Source of the DNA: Bog-756 sp963845485
GTDB taxonomy: Bacteria > Actinomycetota > Acidimicrobiia > Acidimicrobiales > RAAP-2
Length of the DNA: 64,000 nucleotides
NCBI GenBank assembly: GCA_963845485.1
Contig: CAWJSI010000013.1
Coordinates: 124,001-188,000, forward strand
Direction of reading: 5' to 3'
A model generated the notes under the pieces. The model searched no databases. It was not told where the DNA came from and saw only the letters and a program-made list of their open reading frames with translations. The translations under genes and the position numbers were made by a program. This document shows, piece by piece, positions 34,056 to 44,798 of this stretch (position 1 is its first letter; each line of letters opens with the position of its first letter).

Positions 34056-34199
34056 GTGAGCGACGAGGAGGACCGGGCCCCTATCTGCCCGTTCTGCGGG
34101 GTGACCGCACTGCCCGGCGATGCCGGTCACGTCATCGATACCCGGTTCATCTGCGAGAACCCGGACTGCGAGGCCTTCGGCGAGGAGATCGACGACTGA
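34056..34199 (+). CDS. 47-residue zinc-ribbon-like protein
   Basis: GTG 34056 opens a short ORF starting MSDEEDRAPICPFCGV (GTG read as Met) and ending at TGA 34197. It carries CPFCG and CENPDC (CX2C...CX4C), a likely zinc ribbon, within a very acidic chain. TAGAAC lies 6 nt before the start, a near match to the leaderless promoter pattern. It is divergent from the HiPIP-like gene. The two knuckles argue for a real gene; its role, perhaps nucleic-acid or protein binding, is unknown. Confidence 0.55.
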   Translation: MSDEEDRAPICPFCGVTALPGDAGHVIDTRFICENPDCEAFGEEIDD

Positions 34200-34255
34200 G
34201 GGTCGCGGGCGGAGCACCTGTGCCCCGCCCGGTCCGGCCTGACGCCCTGGATTAC

Positions 34256-34759
34256 CTACGTCGTCGGCTTCGACCCCGGGGCGTCACGGCCATCGGCGCC
34301 GGCGCTTTCCGCTTCCACCTCGGCCTTGATCCGCTCGAGCGTCGTACGCATGTCGTTGCGGTTGGTCCGGCCCCGAGCCCAGCCGAGCAGGGCCCAGTAC
34401 ACACGCAGGACACCTGCGTCGCCGAGCGCAAAGGTCTCGGTCACGTCAGTCCCGTGTTCGGTGGGCTCCATCCGGTAGCCCCACACGGTCAGCGCTTTGC
34501 CAGGCGGTCCGACGGCGAAGGTGAACACCCGACCCGGCTCACACTCGTCGACCGTGCACGTGGTCCAGTACGTCGGACCGATCCCGTTGCGCTTTACGTG
34601 GCCCCGGAACCGGGCGCCCACCGATGGTCCCGCCGCGCCGTCGAGCCACTCGGCTTCGAAGGTCTCTGGACTGTAGCGACCGATCTTGGTGACGTCGCTC
34701 ACCAGCTCCCAGATCGCCTCGGGTGAGGCCTCCATGTGGACGGTCACCGATTCACGCAT
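34256..34759 (-). CDS. SRPBCC family protein (polyketide cyclase/START-like)
   Basis: A 167-residue helix-grip protein. It begins with the family's first strand and helix (VTVHMEASPEAIWELVSDVTKIGRYSPE) and has alternating strands (GARFRGHV, VWGYRMEPTEHGTDVTETF) and a long C-terminal helix that closes the hydrophobic pocket. Members bind lipids or polyketides, or act as coenzyme Q chaperones; no ligand can be predicted. It lies 121 nt downstream of ftsH on the same strand, with a promoter-like box of its own. Confidence 0.8.
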   Translation of the reverse strand: MRESVTVHMEASPEAIWELVSDVTKIGRYSPETFEAEWLDGAAGPSVGARFRGHVKRNGIGPTYWTTCTVDECEPGRVFTFAVGPPGKALTVWGYRMEPTEHGTDVTETFALGDAGVLRVYWALLGWARGRTNRNDMRTTLERIKAEVEAESAGADGRDAPGSKPTT

Positions 34760-34765
34760 GGCACC

Positions 34766-34771
34766 ACACTA
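34766..34771 (-). promoter_or_regulatory. -10-like box TAGTGT before SRPBCC gene
   Basis: Six nt before the minus-strand ATG at 34759. Confidence 0.45.
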
Positions 34772-34880
34772 CGGCCACCCCGGAGCCGGGCACTCAGTGG
34801 CGTGGCTCAACGGCGCCGGCTCCGGCGGTGCCCGTAGCGGCTCTGGACCGAGTCCTCCCAGGCGACTTCGGCGAGGGTCG

Positions 34881-37184
<2,304 letters not shown>

Positions 37185-37190
37185 CCCATC

Positions 37191-37196
37191 ATGCTA
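37191..37196 (-). promoter_or_regulatory. -10-like box TAGCAT before ftsH
   Basis: Six nt before the minus-strand GTG at 37184. Confidence 0.5.
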
Positions 37197-37283
37197 TTCG
37201 CACGAGGAGGCTTTTGACGCATCGCCCCACCCCATCGGGTGGGCCGCCTCCTCGGGGCCCGCGCCGGTCGGTATCGTAGAAGG

Positions 37284-38231
37284 GTGATCGAGCGGTCCGA
37301 ACAGGGTGCTGACCCCGGCGCGACCGCTGCCAGCGGGCTGATGGGGGCGGCGATGTCGCCACCTGGGGTGGTGCCAGCCCAGCCGACGGAAGACCGCTCG
37401 GGGACCTCACGATTCAGGCGGCCGGAGGCGGACGTGTCGCTGGGCGTCCAGTTGGCGGCCGGAGCCGCTCCCGACTCACCGACGTCGGCATGGATGTGGA
37501 TGTTGTTCGCCGCTCTCGGCTTCCTCGGCGGCCAGATTCTGGCCGTCATCTTCGTGGCCATCACGGCCTCGGCCGAGGGCAAGCTCAGCTCCCTCTCTGC
37601 CATCACCAAGCTGAGCGAGCCGCCCACCTGGTACATCGTGTCGACCCTGCTCGGGCTGTGGGCCGGGTTTTTCGGGGCGGCCTGGCTGTCCACCGGGGTC
37701 CGGGGCACCAAATCGTTCGTCCGTGATCTCGGTCTGCGTTTCCGCTGGCTCGATTTGATCGGCATCCCGATCGGCGTCGCCGGCCAGATCGCCATCGCCT
37801 TGATGTACATCCCAATCTCCCACCACGTCCACGACTTCAACCAGCGCTTCGACGCTCCGAGCGAACGGCTGACCGGTGCGTCCCACGGTGCCGGCTACAC
37901 CCTGATCGCCATCCTGACCGTGGTCGGTGCCCCCTTCTTCGAAGAGCTGTTCTTCCGCGGCGTGTTGCTCAGGGCCCTGGCCCGCCTGTTCGGCACGGTG
38001 GGCGGCTGGGTCGGTCCTACCCTGGCCATCGTGGTGACCGGGGTGCTGTTCGGACTGGCCCACGCCGAGTCCCTGCAGCTCCTCGGGCTCGCTTTCTTCG
38101 GCATCGTGCTCTCGTTCGTGTCCTACCGCACCGGCCGGTTGGGCATGAATATGGTGGCCCACGCCACCTTCAACCTGATGGCCGTGGTGGCCGTGGTGGC
38201 ACCCATGGCCCTCGGCGGGACGCTGGTTTGA
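37284..38231 (+). CDS. CPBP family intramembrane glutamic endopeptidase
   Basis: 315 residues. A ~65-residue disordered N-terminus precedes eight or so membrane helices. The catalytic motifs of the Rce1/CPBP family are present: EELFFRGVLLR (paired Glu), FGLAHAE (His) and MNMVAHATFN (His/Asn). Members cleave prenylated or other membrane-bound peptides, and several confer bacteriocin immunity. The start is unclear: GTG 37284 follows GTAGAAGG too closely, and GTG 37239 and ATG 37341 are in frame. The next gene begins 1 nt after the stop, so the two are probably co-translated. Confidence 0.85.
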   Translation: MIERSEQGADPGATAASGLMGAAMSPPGVVPAQPTEDRSGTSRFRRPEADVSLGVQLAAGAAPDSPTSAWMWMLFAALGFLGGQILAVIFVAITASAEGKLSSLSAITKLSEPPTWYIVSTLLGLWAGFFGAAWLSTGVRGTKSFVRDLGLRFRWLDLIGIPIGVAGQIAIALMYIPISHHVHDFNQRFDAPSERLTGASHGAGYTLIAILTVVGAPFFEELFFRGVLLRALARLFGTVGGWVGPTLAIVVTGVLFGLAHAESLQLLGLAFFGIVLSFVSYRTGRLGMNMVAHATFNLMAVVAVVAPMALGGTLV

Positions 38232-38232
38232 G

Positions 38233-40704
38233 ATGACCGCACCCGTCGATGTGGCCCCCGCCCCGCTCCCGGTGGAGCCGGTTCCCGTGCTGGCCCCCGA
38301 ATCACCGCCCTGGGCACGCCGGTTGGCCGGAAGGTCGTCGTGGCCGGGATGGGCCAATCTGGTCGTCGTGGCCGGGGTCACGCTGGTGGCCCTGAGCCAG
38401 CTTCACCCGTCGCTCCTCGTGGCCAACACGACCACGGCCGGTGGCGACACCGGAGCCCACGTGATGCTCCCGGCCTTCCTCAAGTCCCACCTGTTGAACC
38501 ACGGTCAGGTCACGGGGTGGGACCCCGACTGGTACGACGGGTTCCCGCTCTACACCTTCTACTTCCCGCTGCCCGGCATCATCACGGTGCTGTTCAACTC
38601 GGTGCTCTCCTACGACGTGGCCTTCAAGATGGTCACCGTGCTCGGCACGCTGACCCTGCCCGTCTGTGCATGGGCCTTCGGCCGCTTGGCCGGCCTCCGG
38701 GACCCGGGTCCTGCGGGTCTGGCCGCCGCCACGCTTCCGTTCCTGTTCGAGCCGAGCTTCACCATCTACGGCGGCAACATCCTGTCCACGCTGGCCGGCG
38801 AGTACTCCTTCTCCCTCAGCCTCTCGTTCGCCATGCTCTTCTTGGGCGTGTGGGCCTACGGACTTCGCACCGGCCGCCACCGGGCCCTGGCCGCCGTGCT
38901 GTTTGCCGTCACCCTGCTCTGCCACTTGCTTCCTGCGCTGTTCGCCCTGGCCGGAGCCGTGGTCTGGCTCCTCCTCGACGCCGATGTCGTCCGGGGCGTG
39001 CGGGCCGGGATACGCGGCAGGCTGGCCCGCCGTCGCTGGTCGAAGCGATTGGCCTGGTCGGTGGTGGCTGGCGTGCTCGGCGTGGGACTGAGCGCGTGGT
39101 GGCTGCTGCCCTTCGCCACCGGTCAGGCGTACACCACCAACATGGGCTACACCAAGGTGCTCGGCTTCCCCCACTTGCTCTTCCCCGCCTCGGCCCGGTG
39201 GGTCCTGGCCGCCGACCTGGTCGGTCTGGCGGCGATGGTCCTGCGGCGCAACCGGGTGGCGCTCTTCATCGTGGTGATGGGCGCACTATCGGCTGCGGCC
39301 GTCTGCCTTGATCCGGCCAACAAGCTCTACAACGCCCGCTTCTTGCCCTTTTGGTTCCTCTGCCTCTACCTACTGGCCGGTTACGCCCTGGCCGAGGCGG
39401 TGGCGGCCGTGGCCCGCTGGGATCGCCGCCGACGACTGAACCAGTGGGTGGCGGTCGTCCGCCCCCGCCTGGGTGGGGTGCACGAGACCCCCTGGCAGCC
39501 TGGCGCCCGGATCAGCCGATTCCGGCGTCCCAGCCCGGCTGCATTCCCGGCGGGCGCGGTCGTGGGTCCGCTGGTCGCTCTGGCCGCGGCCTGCCTCGTG
39601 GTCGTACCCCCGCTCGTCCTTCCCGCCTCGAGTCTGAGCAAGGTGGGGATCACCGTCAGTGCCAACCAACCCAGTGCGTGGTCCGATTGGAACTACTCGG
39701 GCTACGAGCGCAAGCCGGACTACCCCGAGTACCACGCCGTGATCCAGATGATGGCCAAGGTCGGCGCCGAGCAGGGCTGCGGGCGGGCCATGTGGGAGTA
39801 CGACCCCTCTCTCAACCGGTTCGGCACGACCATGTCACTGATGTTGCTGCCCTACTGGACCAACGGTTGCGTCGACTCGATGGAGGGCCTGCTCTTCGAG
39901 TCGGCCTCGACCACCCCGTTCCACTTCATCAATCAGAACGAACTCTCCGTCAACCCGTCCGATGCCGTGGTGGGGCTCCCCTACGGAGGCCTCAACATTC
40001 CCTTGGGTATCCAACACCTTCAGCAGCTGGGCGTGAAGTACTTCCTGGCTTCGTCGTCCACGGTGGAGAACGCGGCGGCCTCTGACCCCAGCCTCACTGA
40101 GGTGGCCTCGAGCGGTCCCTGGCGGACCAGTTACAACGGGGAGGCCCTCGACACCACCTGGAAGGTCTACAAGGTGGCAGACGCCTCCCTGGTGCAGCCA
40201 CTGACCGATCAGCCCGTGGTGTGGAAAGGCGTCTCACCGAGCCAGGCCAGCTGGCTGGCTCCGGCAGTGAGCTGGTACGACGATCCCAGTCGGTGGAACG
40301 TAGTTCCCACCGCCGACGGCCCGGCGGCCTGGGAGCGGGTTCCGACCACCCAGACACGACCTCAGGCGGTGCCCGAACCCGCCACCACGGTGTCCCACGT
40401 GGTCGAGAACGACAGTTCCATCTCGTTCCATGTGGACCGTATCGGTACCCCTGTCGAGATCAAGGTGTCGTACTTCCCCAACTGGAAGGCCACCGGGGCC
40501 GACGGGCCGTGGCGTGCGGCGCCCAATCTCATGGTGGTGGTCCCGACCAGTCACGACGTCACCCTCCACTACGGCAGCTCACCCTCCGATGAGATCGGCC
40601 AGCTCGTCTCGGTCGTGTCACTCGTGGCGGTGGTTGTGCTCGCCGTGCTCGGACGCCGGGCCAAACGAGCACGCTCGCGAACCCCATCCGCTGCCGGTCC
40701 CTGA
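38233..40704 (+). CDS. Large polytopic membrane protein, GT-C/PTPS-related type
   Basis: 823 residues. After a Pro-rich head, a first helix (~38-55) is followed by GGDTGAHVMLPAFLKSHLL, like the acidic first loop of GT-C glycosyltransferases. About ten helices reach to ~residue 465. An extracytoplasmic domain of ~320 residues (YSGYERKPDYPEY; HFINQNELSVN; VSYFPNWKATG) and a final helix (QLVSVVSLVAVVVLAVLG) complete it. The layout matches bacterial proteins annotated as 6-pyruvoyl-tetrahydropterin-synthase-related membrane proteins and YfhO/AftD-like transferases. A role in adding lipid-linked sugars outside the membrane is inferred. Confidence 0.7.
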   Translation: MTAPVDVAPAPLPVEPVPVLAPESPPWARRLAGRSSWPGWANLVVVAGVTLVALSQLHPSLLVANTTTAGGDTGAHVMLPAFLKSHLLNHGQVTGWDPDWYDGFPLYTFYFPLPGIITVLFNSVLSYDVAFKMVTVLGTLTLPVCAWAFGRLAGLRDPGPAGLAAATLPFLFEPSFTIYGGNILSTLAGEYSFSLSLSFAMLFLGVWAYGLRTGRHRALAAVLFAVTLLCHLLPALFALAGAVVWLLLDADVVRGVRAGIRGRLARRRWSKRLAWSVVAGVLGVGLSAWWLLPFATGQAYTTNMGYTKVLGFPHLLFPASARWVLAADLVGLAAMVLRRNRVALFIVVMGALSAAAVCLDPANKLYNARFLPFWFLCLYLLAGYALAEAVAAVARWDRRRRLNQWVAVVRPRLGGVHETPWQPGARISRFRRPSPAAFPAGAVVGPLVALAAACLVVVPPLVLPASSLSKVGITVSANQPSAWSDWNYSGYERKPDYPEYHAVIQMMAKVGAEQGCGRAMWEYDPSLNRFGTTMSLMLLPYWTNGCVDSMEGLLFESASTTPFHFINQNELSVNPSDAVVGLPYGGLNIPLGIQHLQQLGVKYFLASSSTVENAAASDPSLTEVASSGPWRTSYNGEALDTTWKVYKVADASLVQPLTDQPVVWKGVSPSQASWLAPAVSWYDDPSRWNVVPTADGPAAWERVPTTQTRPQAVPEPATTVSHVVENDSSISFHVDRIGTPVEIKVSYFPNWKATGADGPWRAAPNLMVVVPTSHDVTLHYGSSPSDEIGQLVSVVSLVAVVVLAVLGRRAKRARSRTPSAAGP

Positions 40705-40708
40705 CGGG

Positions 40709-41341
40709 ATGCCCTCCCAGACCTTGCGGATGTTCCCCCTGTCCACGGTCCTATTCCCCTGTGCGGGTCTGCCGCTCCACGTGTTCGAGACCCGCTATCG
40801 CGCTCTCATGACCGACTGTCTGGCCGAGACCGGGGAGTTCGGGGTGGTCCTGATCGCCCGAGGATCGGAGGTGGGCGGCGGCGACCAACGGGTCGACGTG
40901 GGTACGGTCGCCCGGATTGACCAGGTGGCCGAGTTGGCCGACGGGCGGATGTTGGTGGTCGCCCGGGGCGTCCGCCGGGTCCGGGTGGAGAGCTGGTTGG
41001 CCGATGAGCCCTATCCGCAGGCTCTGGTGGAAGATCTGCCCCTGCCGCAGTCGGGCGACCTCGACCTGGCCCTCGCCACCGCCGAGGTTTCGGTACGCCG
41101 GCTCCGATCCCTGCTCTCGGAGTTGAGCGACGTCCCCGCCCTGCCCCCCGACCTCGAAGTAACCGGGAACAACGAGGAGATCGCCTGGAAACTCTGTGAG
41201 CTGGCGCCCCTCAACCTCATGGACCGCCAGCAGCTTCTGACTTCCGACACGCTCGAACAGCAGCTGGGGGATCTGGCGAACCTGTGCCAGGCCCGGTCCG
41301 ATGACGTGGTGGCCATGCTGGCCGCCGGATTCGAGGAGTGA
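40709..41341 (+). CDS. LON peptidase substrate-binding domain protein
   Basis: 210 residues matching only the N-terminal domain of Lon: RMFPLSTVLFPCAGLPLHVFETRYRAL at the start, FGVVLIARG, VGTVARI and VVARGVRRVRVE strands, then an alpha-helical half with LLTSDTLEQQL. No ATPase or protease domain is present. Such stand-alone proteins are widespread, may recognise substrates, and are related to cereblon-like domains. ATG 40709 follows the membrane-protein stop by 4 nt. Confidence 0.88.
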   Translation: MPSQTLRMFPLSTVLFPCAGLPLHVFETRYRALMTDCLAETGEFGVVLIARGSEVGGGDQRVDVGTVARIDQVAELADGRMLVVARGVRRVRVESWLADEPYPQALVEDLPLPQSGDLDLALATAEVSVRRLRSLLSELSDVPALPPDLEVTGNNEEIAWKLCELAPLNLMDRQQLLTSDTLEQQLGDLANLCQARSDDVVAMLAAGFEE

Positions 41342-41342
41342 G

Positions 41343-41361
41343 CCCAACTCCCACCGTTGGG
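41343..41361. terminator. Short hairpin between converging genes
   Basis: CCCAAC and GTTGGG flank a 7-nt loop in the 20-nt gap between the LON-domain gene and the amidase gene. It lacks a T-tract, so its strength as a terminator is doubtful. Confidence 0.3.
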
Positions 41362-42990
41362 TCAGGGAGCGGCCTGCCCCTTCAGGAATGCGGTGATGCC
41401 GTCGGCGAGCCCCTGGGCCGCCTGCTGACGCCATTGGGGACTCTCGGTGAGCGCGGCATCGGCCGGATTCTGCATGTTGGCACACTCGATGAGCACTTTG
41501 GGCACCGTCGTCAGGTTGAGGCCCCCTAGGTCGCTCCGCTGGTCGATACCGTCGACCCCGGAGTAGTCGGACGCCGATTCACCGGTGTCGGCGGCGAACG
41601 AGGTACGGACGGACCCTGCGAGCTGGGTCGATGACGGCACCACCGCGGTGTTGTTGCTGGAGGCTCCCACGACCGGTGCCGGCTCGATGACATCGAAGCC
41701 GCGGCCCGTTGCCGGCCCACCATCGGCGTGGATGGAGACGGCGGCATCGGCCGCGGCAGCGTTCCCGATGGCGGCACGGACGTTCACACACGGTCCGACG
41801 CCGGTGTCGTCGTACCGGGTCATCACGACGGTTGCCCCCTCGCCCTGCAGAAGGGCGGCGAGGCGGGAGGCGACATCGAAGTTGAAGGCGTGTTCGGGAT
41901 AGCCCGACGCCGTCTCGGTGCCCACGGTGTCACAGGATTCGGTGCCGTTGCCGTTGTTGATCGGCTGGGCGATGACGGCGCCGGCCGCCCCGTTCCCGCC
42001 ATCGTGACCCGGATCGATGGCCACCACCTCGCCCACCATCGGGGGCACGTAGACCGAGCCATAGAACGGTGCGGATCCGAAGGCGTAGACCCCGCCGTTC
42101 GACGAGACGATCCGGTAGCCGGAGCCCGCCGCATCCACGGCCACGGCGGCCCGGCCCAGCCCGCCGGTGGCCGCACCCTCGAACGGAGCTCCGAAGCTGA
42201 ACAACCCGCCGTCCGAAGCGACCAGCCAGTAACCGCTGCCGTCGGGGGCTGCGGCCATTCCCACCACCGGTCGGTTCAGGTGGATGGCACCGGTGGATCC
42301 GTCGAAGGCGGCGTCCCCGAAGGCGAAGACCCCGCCGTCCGAGGCCACCAGCCAATAGCCGCCACCGTCGGGGGACGCGGCCATTCCCACCACCGGTCGG
42401 TTCAGGTGGATGGCACCGGTGGATCCGTCGAAGGCGGCGTCCCCGAAGGCGAAGATCCCCCCATCGGCGGCCACCAGCCAGTACCCGCCGCCGTCGGACG
42501 TGGCCGCCATCCCGACGATGGGCTGGTTGAGGTGCTGACCGCCCATTGATCCGAAGAATCGGGCATCGCCGAACGAGAACACACCGCCGTCCGAGGCCAC
42601 CAGCCAGTACCCGCCACCGTCGGGAGTAGCAGCAGCTCCGACTACCGGCCGGTTGAGATTCAGGTTGCCGGCCGAGCCGTAGAAGGGGGCATTGAACGAG
42701 AAGACCCCGCCGTCGGAGGCCACCACCCAGTAGCCGCCATTCGCCGGGTCGGTCGCGGTGGCCACGACCAGATGGGAGCTGGTGGGCTGACCGGCGACCG
42801 GTCCGGTCGCCGCGCCAGCCTGGAGCGAGATGATTCGAGGAGACGGTCCCGTGGCGGGTCCGGCCGAGTCACCTGTACCGGCCAGCAGGGCGACCACCAC
42901 GGCAGCGGCGAGCGTGCACGGGCCAGCCCCCGTCACGACCCTGCGCAGCCACCACTGTGACCTCGTCCCCACAGCACAATTGTCCCACAC
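41362..42990 (-). CDS. Secreted N-acetylmuramoyl-L-alanine amidase (Amidase_3) with beta-repeat domain
   Basis: 542 residues. A signal peptide (WWLRRVV..AAAVVVALLAGTGDSAG) is followed by six or seven ~42-residue repeats of the type GGGYWLVASDGGVFSFGDA, probably beta-propeller-like. A C-terminal Amidase_3 domain (from ~residue 310) carries the zinc and catalytic set: DPGHDGG, PEHAFNFDVA, VSIHADGG and LIECANMQN. It cuts the amide between MurNAc and the stem peptide in peptidoglycan; the repeats probably bind the envelope. The first usable start is GTG 42990, with GTG 42972 also possible. Linkage to FtsEX, which activates such amidases in other bacteria, is speculative. Confidence 0.88.
   Translation of the reverse strand: MWDNCAVGTRSQWWLRRVVTGAGPCTLAAAVVVALLAGTGDSAGPATGPSPRIISLQAGAATGPVAGQPTSSHLVVATATDPANGGYWVVASDGGVFSFNAPFYGSAGNLNLNRPVVGAAATPDGGGYWLVASDGGVFSFGDARFFGSMGGQHLNQPIVGMAATSDGGGYWLVAADGGIFAFGDAAFDGSTGAIHLNRPVVGMAASPDGGGYWLVASDGGVFAFGDAAFDGSTGAIHLNRPVVGMAAAPDGSGYWLVASDGGLFSFGAPFEGAATGGLGRAAVAVDAAGSGYRIVSSNGGVYAFGSAPFYGSVYVPPMVGEVVAIDPGHDGGNGAAGAVIAQPINNGNGTESCDTVGTETASGYPEHAFNFDVASRLAALLQGEGATVVMTRYDDTGVGPCVNVRAAIGNAAAADAAVSIHADGGPATGRGFDVIEPAPVVGASSNNTAVVPSSTQLAGSVRTSFAADTGESASDYSGVDGIDQRSDLGGLNLTTVPKVLIECANMQNPADAALTESPQWRQQAAQGLADGITAFLKGQAAP
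42251..42455. repeat. 79-bp perfect direct repeat within the amidase gene
   Basis: Bases 42251-42329 and 42377-42455 are identical, 126 bp (42 codons) apart. This is a recent in-frame duplication of one beta-repeat unit; the other units are more diverged. Confidence 0.9.
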
Positions 42991-43046
42991 CGTGGCGATG
43001 CGTTCGGGGTCAGATGGACGGCTTCGATGGCCTTGTGCGGGCTGAC

Positions 43047-43052
43047 TAGGAT
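43047..43052 (+). promoter_or_regulatory. -10-like box TAGGAT before manB
   Basis: Nine nt before the ATG at 43062; probable promoter for manB and perhaps the two genes after it. Confidence 0.45.
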
Positions 43053-43061
43053 GGCCCGGCC

Positions 43062-44453
43062 ATGGCCAGCCTCTCCTCCGTCTTCAAGGCGTACGACATC
43101 CGGGGCGTGGTCCCCGACGAGTTGAACGCCGATCAGTTCCGGGCCATCGGCGTGGCGGTCGCCCGCTACACCGGTGCCCCCAAGATCCTGGTGGCGAGGG
43201 ACATGCGGGAGTCGGGAGTCGAGCTCTCGCAGGCCTTTGCCGATGGGGTTCGGTCCGAAGGGGCGACCGTGGTCGATCTGGGCCTGGCCTCCACGGACCT
43301 CCTCTACTTCGCGGCCGGAAGTCTCGACGCCCCGGGTGCGATGTTCACCGCCTCGCACAATCCGGCCAAGTACAACGGACTCAAGCTCTGTCAGTCCGGT
43401 GCCCGTCCCATCGGCAAGGACACCGGACTCATCGAGATCCAGGCCACCGCCGAGGCCCTGCTCGACGAGTGGGGAACGGCCGGGCCGCCGCCCGTCGATG
43501 CCGAGCGACTGGCGCCGCTGGAGGAACGCTCGGTGCTCGACGCCTACGCCGACCACGTCAGGTCGTTCGTCGACCTCGATTCCCTCCGTCCCCTCCGGGT
43601 GGTGGCCGACACGGCCAACGGCATGGGCGGTCTGGTGGCCCCCAAGGTCTTCGAAGGGCTTCCCTTCGAGGTGGAGATCCTCTTTCCGGAGTTGGACGGG
43701 AACTTTCCCAACCACCCGGCCGACCCCATCCAACCCGAGAACCTGGTCTCACTGAAGGCGGCCGTGCTGGCGGCCGGGGCCGATGTCGGTCTGGCCTTCG
43801 ACGGCGACGCCGACCGGGTCTTCCTCGTCGACGAGCGGGCCGAGCCGGTGTCGGGCTCGCTCACCACCGCCCTCGTGGCCTCCTCGATGCTGGACAAGTA
43901 TCCGGGTGCCACCATCCTCTACAACTGCATCTGTTCCCGGGTGGTACCCGAGGTGATCGCCGAGAAGGGGGGCGTCGGAGTTCGGACCAAGGTGGGACAC
44001 AGCTACATCAAAGCGATCATGGCCGACACGGGTGCCGTCTTTGGTGGCGAGCACTCCGGGCACTACTACTTCCGGGACAACTACCGGGCCGACTCGGGCA
44101 TCATCGCCGCCATGGTGGTGCTCGAACTCCTGAGCGTCACCAGCAAGCCCCTGTCTGAACTGCTCCAGCCCTTCCAGCGCTATGCGGCCTCGGGCGAGAT
44201 CAACACCGTGGTGGATGACCCGGCCCAGGCCGTCGAGCTGATGGCCGCCGAGGTAGAAGCGGCCGATGGATCACTCGGTACGGCCGACCGCCTCGACGGA
44301 CTCACCGTCGATCGGGGCGAGTGGTGGTACAACCTGCGGCCCTCGAACACCGAGCCCCTGCTGCGCCTCAACGTCGAGGCGCCTGACGCTGCGGCGTGTG
44401 CCGAGCGGGTGGCCGAGGTCCAGGCGGACATCGCCAGGGTCCTCGGCGCCTGA
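43062..44453 (+). CDS. manB: Phosphomannomutase/phosphoglucomutase
   Basis: A 463-residue alpha-D-phosphohexomutase interconverting hexose 6- and 1-phosphates. Domain landmarks in order: FKAYDIRG start, the phospho-serine loop FTASHNPAKYNG, the metal site FDGDADR, sugar-specificity loop GGEHSGHYYF and phosphate-binding RPSNTEP. The GEHSGH loop suits mannose and glucose. With the phosphosugar isomerase downstream it would deliver mannose-1-phosphate to a ManC-type pyrophosphorylase; the only ManC-like gene seen here (17.1 kb) is frameshifted. Confidence 0.93.
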   Translation: MASLSSVFKAYDIRGVVPDELNADQFRAIGVAVARYTGAPKILVARDMRESGVELSQAFADGVRSEGATVVDLGLASTDLLYFAAGSLDAPGAMFTASHNPAKYNGLKLCQSGARPIGKDTGLIEIQATAEALLDEWGTAGPPPVDAERLAPLEERSVLDAYADHVRSFVDLDSLRPLRVVADTANGMGGLVAPKVFEGLPFEVEILFPELDGNFPNHPADPIQPENLVSLKAAVLAAGADVGLAFDGDADRVFLVDERAEPVSGSLTTALVASSMLDKYPGATILYNCICSRVVPEVIAEKGGVGVRTKVGHSYIKAIMADTGAVFGGEHSGHYYFRDNYRADSGIIAAMVVLELLSVTSKPLSELLQPFQRYAASGEINTVVDDPAQAVELMAAEVEAADGSLGTADRLDGLTVDRGEWWYNLRPSNTEPLLRLNVEAPDAAACAERVAEVQADIARVLGA

Positions 44454-44552
44454 CCGTGGTCCCGTGGCCGTTCGAGCACCACTGGCGCGCCGACCCGGGA
44501 CCGGCGCTGTGACCCGACAGACCAGAAACCACCGACCAGAGAGAATGGCCCC

Positions 44553-44798
44553 ATGACACTCGACACACTCTTGATCGACGTGCTGGCGTGCCCCGAGGAC
44601 AAGGGGCCGCTGCTGTACTTCGCCGACGAGGACCTGCTCTACAACCCCCGCCTCCACCGGAGTTACGCGGTCCGCGACGGCATCCCGGTCATGTTGATCG
44701 ACGAATCGACCACGGTCGACGACGCCGAGCACGATCGGCTGACGGCCAAGGCCGAAGCCGGCGGGGCCGTGTCCACCGGTGGCACCTCGGCATCGTGA
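44553..44798 (+). CDS. Trm112-like small protein
   Basis: 81 residues of the Trm112/YcaR (UPF0434) type: LIDVLACPEDKGPLLYF and RSYAVRDGIPVMLIDE, with a polar Ala/Gly/Thr tail. Only one cysteine of the zinc site is kept, as in many bacterial members. Eukaryotic and archaeal Trm112 activates methyltransferases; the bacterial role is less clear. Its stop overlaps the next start (GTGA at 44795). In actinobacteria it often lies between manB and the phosphosugar isomerase, as here. Confidence 0.88.
   Translation: MTLDTLLIDVLACPEDKGPLLYFADEDLLYNPRLHRSYAVRDGIPVMLIDESTTVDDAEHDRLTAKAEAGGAVSTGGTSAS

Noticed and set aside
42170..42720. CRISPR-like or mobile repeat array
   Set aside because: The repeats are in-frame protein repeats of the amidase, with coding-type variation and no spacers.
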